DNA from: Sphagnum magellanicum
Lineage: Eukaryota; Streptophyta; Sphagnopsida; Sphagnales; Sphagnaceae
Assembly (NCBI GenBank): GCA_021904315.1
Contig: CM038919.1
Coordinates: 16,795,666 to 16,859,665 of the forward strand
Direction of reading: 5' to 3'
Length of the DNA stretch: 64,000 nucleotides
Of the stretch, positions 61,073-64,000 are shown piece after piece. Made by a program: the position numbers and the translations under genes. How positions within the stretch are numbered: the first letter of the stretch is position 1; each line of letters starts with the position of its first letter. The notes beneath the pieces were generated by a model, which saw only the letters and a list, made by a program, of their open reading frames with translations, did no database searches and had not been told where the DNA came from.

Positions 61073-61160
61073 GCATGTTCCTACACTCGCGAAGCATTCC
61101 TCCAACTACACTACGGATCTTGTTGCAGGTTTTTATATGTAGGGTAAAGCACTAGGAATG

Positions 61161-61224
61161 GGGCTTTACAAAAATAAGGGACCCTGAGGTGGGAGCTGGG
61201 GGAGTCTTGAATTTTGTAAAGCCC
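61161..61224. repeat. 13-bp inverted repeat
   Basis: GGGCTTTACAAAA (61161-61173) and TTTTGTAAAGCCC (61212-61224) are perfect inverted arms around a 38-nt loop. No T-run or gene end makes it a terminator, so I call only the structure. Confidence 0.8.
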
Positions 61225-61739
61225 TCGTCCATGGGTTAAACGTAGCATAAAAATTGTCCACTTGTTTCCCCCAAAACTTCCTATGATACCCAATGGGTAC
61301 CAGCTGGGTATCATGGGAAAAAACTCAAGAAGCTTTTTGAAAGTGTAAAACCTGTGAAATGCTCACCTTTGTAAGCATTATGTTTTTTGAAAAGCTCGTT
61401 GGCTTTTTATAATGAAACCTTGCCAATCATAAATAAACCAAAGCACCCAAAAAAGGGGAGAAACAAGGAACAAAATGGAAGGACCCATGTCCAAGAAGAC
61501 AACAAAACCACAAAAGAGGGCAAACCACAAAGGAACGTCAAGTTCTCGAACCCCCTCGTGAGAAGCATATCAAATAGGGAAAGGGGAGGAGCTCTTAAAA
61601 GGATGCATAGCCTAAAAGAGCCTTCACCTACGGCAATAACACGTTCCAAAATAAAGATCGCATGTGCACATTATAACATCATTGACCCCTTTTACCTATA
61701 AAATGTGCGTAAAATTGAAAAAGGAGCATCTTCAATGCC

Positions 61740-63700
61740 TTTCATTCCCCACGCCATGTTGCACAGCGATGAAAAAACCCATCCATTTGCTAATGTAGAC
61801 ATTCAAAAGCTTCCATAGCAAGAGAAAGAAACATGTCTGTTGGGGAACTAATCATGATAAAACCATCCTTTGCTTGAGTCACAATTGTCGTCGCAACCCC
61901 AGAAGAAAGAGCAACATGTGAAACCAAATCAACTCAAGTGGGGTTGGCAATGACAACATCTACCAATGTGTTGACACTATCGACTGATAACACAATGTCA
62001 ATTCAATGGCATGAAAATTATAAGGCAGACGATGAAAGGACATGGGTTTGCTTTTGTGAAACATGAAATCCCGCATCTTTCGCAATGGCCACAAAAATGT
62101 CTTGCATAACATCATGCGAAGTAATCTTTTCCTCACCATGCACACAATGAAAAAGGTGGATTCCCATAAGATTCAAAGGCTAACTACAAATGCAATGTGA
62201 TACCCCAAGGATTAAAAGATGGGAAAAACCCAACCTAGTGCGCAATGTGGTAGAAAAAACATTTGAAGACAATTGGAAAAAAAAAATGATTAAGTGGGTT
62301 AACAACCAAGTTCTCACACCTAGCCCCACACATGACTTTAAACACATTTGATGTGAATTGGAAGGTAGATCAGAAAGGATGTTAGTAAAGGAATGATTGT
62401 GTAATCTCTTTAAAATATTTTCTTTAAGGCGATCTACACCTTTCAGAGCCAATTGTTCAAAAAGGGAACACATGTTATAGCCTCTTTGGGGGAAGAAATT
62501 TTCGAGTTGATTTTAGATGCATTTAGAAAAAGAGGGGCCTTGAGTTATTTGCACTTGTCACTTTCAACAAAAATAGGCAAGAATCCAACAAAACCATGGA
62601 AACCATAATAAGGCCCAATTCCCCAAATAAGTAGTTGGAGTTATGATTTTTAAAGGAATCAACCCTATGCCCCCAATAAAGATGGGGAGAACCATCTGCC
62701 GATGAATAATAGGGGTTTCGGGGCACTCCAGTGAACTCAGATCCAAATGCATTTTAAATACTTCCATCAAGATGGAGCTAAAAACTATAAGTTGACTTCG
62801 AAAATTTGGAAAGGGGGAATAATGAAATAAAAAAGGAGACCTTTGTGTGGAACATCAAGAGAGAATACCAAAAGCCATTTGGAGGTTCTTTAACCTTGGG
62901 GAGCATGTCTTCATGTTGAACATCCTCACCTAAAGTCTTTTGCAAAAAAGAAGAGGTGAAGGAAGCAAATCCAAAAGGGACACTAAGGATTTTGATGCCA
63001 TTAAGGGGGGGGGGAAGGGGGGCAATAAAATTTTGTAAGAGGGATGAACCTTACAGGTAAGCTAGATGGAACCCAAGCTAAACATTTATTGGGTTACACA
63101 AATAACCCCATAGTAGCCAATTAAGAAGCAAAATGATAAAAGGCAAGGGTGAGGATATGGGTAAGGGCAAGGATATGGGTGTCATTGGCTAGAGAAAGGA
63201 AGAAACATGAAAGGAAAACCCTTAAAGAATAGTGCAAAGCATGAAAATGAATAAAGGTAAAGAGAGGCCCTGTTAGAAGGTTGCCTTACCATGTGCCAAA
63301 AACAAAAAATGATTGACAAAACCTTTGAGGAAGGATGATGACTAAAATACAAAGGAACTTGAAAGCCATAAAAAGAACAAACAAATGCAAAAAGCTAGGA
63401 CAACAACCCCATGTTGCCCAAAGTTCTTGGAAAATGGCTTCACACAAACAAGTGTTGGAAGCATTTGCGATGTCAACTTGAAGTACCACCCAATCAAAAT
63501 GGGCATACAAAGTGATTCTAATACCATGGACCATGACCTCACAACCTCCGTTAACCACCACCCAAAACTGATATGGTGATAAATGAAAAGTAAACACATC
63601 ACAAAATTGCAGGCATAAAGTCATGTTCATCAACCAATAGGACACCTCTCCCACATCTCTACTTTGTAAGGCATCCTCTAAATACACTAGCGAAAACCAG
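61740..63700 (-). mobile_element. Decayed reverse-transcriptase element
   Basis: Minus-strand pieces, in order from 63.7 kb downward, resemble one plant reverse-transcriptase family. They are GEVSYWLMNMTLCLQF, HLSPYQFWVV then GGCEVMVHGI, and WVVLQVDIANASNTC (the palm-domain VLQxDIANAFN position). They continue with SSFLQKTLGEDVQHEDMLP, LPIFIGGIGLIPL with YLGNWALL, SSNVFSTTLRTRLGFSHLL, and a C-terminal DVVIANPT ... PTDMFLSLAME tail near 61.8-61.9 kb. Stops and shifts are many. I read it as a non-LTR-type or unclassified RT; family assignment is from memory. The catalytic YxDD region is not preserved recognisably. Confidence 0.75.
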
Positions 63701-63799
63701 GTAGGTATTTCATTATTTCAGCTGCACAATCATGGGTTTATGGGCAAGAGTGTGGTTATATTAGTGTGATCCATGTTAATTAGTTCGGGTAGTGCTTTC

Positions 63800-64000
63800 G
63801 AAGTTCAAAATTGTCTTTTGCAATGAGCCTATTTGATTGGCCCAAAAAAAAGTTCTGAAATTTTGGAAACTCCTTTGTAAAAGTATTTACTCCAAATATA
63901 AAAACATAAAAGTCCCAATATTGGGCCACCTACATAGGTTCCCAAGAGGACAATGTTTGGGCAAAACATATGAAATGAAGTGAGGCACTATTATTGGGCA
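63800..64000 (+). mobile_element. Internal fragment of the 36.5-kb foldback family, cut by window end
   Basis: This matches about 37120-37340. Shared blocks include GTGCTT..GAAGTTCAA, ATTTGATTGG, GGAAGCTCCT-like, GAGGACAA and AAAACATATG..AT.AAGTGAGG. The copy continues beyond the window, so its far arm cannot be checked. Confidence 0.8.

Noticed and set aside
61161-61224. Transcription terminator hairpin
   Set aside because: The loop is long, there is no T-run and no gene ends here. Intrinsic terminators are not expected in a plant nuclear genome.

Overview
The window is AT-rich, repeat-dense plant nuclear DNA. I infer a large-genome land plant, probably a gymnosperm (conifer-like). The reasons are long gene-free AT-rich stretches, nested and heavily decayed LTR elements, an intronless NLR with a CC-RPW8-like N-terminus, and a plant GH81 glucanase with one intron. 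The genus cannot be fixed from sequence alone. I saw no prokaryotic feature, CRISPR array, rRNA or tRNA.

Only two genes look intact, both on the minus strand. The first (23.4-26.5 kb) is a 1027-residue NLR immune receptor with all NB-ARC motifs and about 12 LRRs. The second (48.7-51.2 kb) is a two-exon GH81 endo-beta-1,3-glucanase; the splice joins in frame to give about 668 residues. A 5'-truncated, frame-broken relative of the NLR lies between them (46.0-47.8 kb), on the same strand.

The rest is mobile DNA. At 2.8-19.5 kb I infer one giant minus-strand Ty3/gypsy element. It has two direct LTR-like copies, a polypurine tract inside the left LTR, and decayed gag, protease, RT, RNase H and integrase in the right order. 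It carries two inserted LTRs of a second family, one of them in pol. A third copy of that family is a solo LTR with an exact 5-bp target duplication at 33.4-34.2 kb. It splits a dead Helitron (31.2-36.45 kb) immediately before the Y2 tyrosine motif of its Rep domain. A foldback element with long inverted arms (36.45-37.6 kb) cuts off the Helitron helicase, and fragments of the same family recur at 54.6-54.9 kb and 63.8-64.0 kb. Further on are a short MITE-like element (54.4 kb), a Ty1/copia gag-protease remnant (55.4-56.7 kb), a 371-bp hAT-type MITE with an exact 8-bp target duplication (60.7-61.1 kb) and a decayed reverse-transcriptase element (61.7-63.7 kb).

Two low-complexity tracts stand out. 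One lies inside the gypsy element (14.7-16.0 kb); the other is a 1-kb head-to-head array whose unit flips strand near 21.48 kb. I see no operon-like or clearly unprecedented functional system. The most interesting items are the NLR and its relic, the GH81 gene, and the datable layers of nested insertion.
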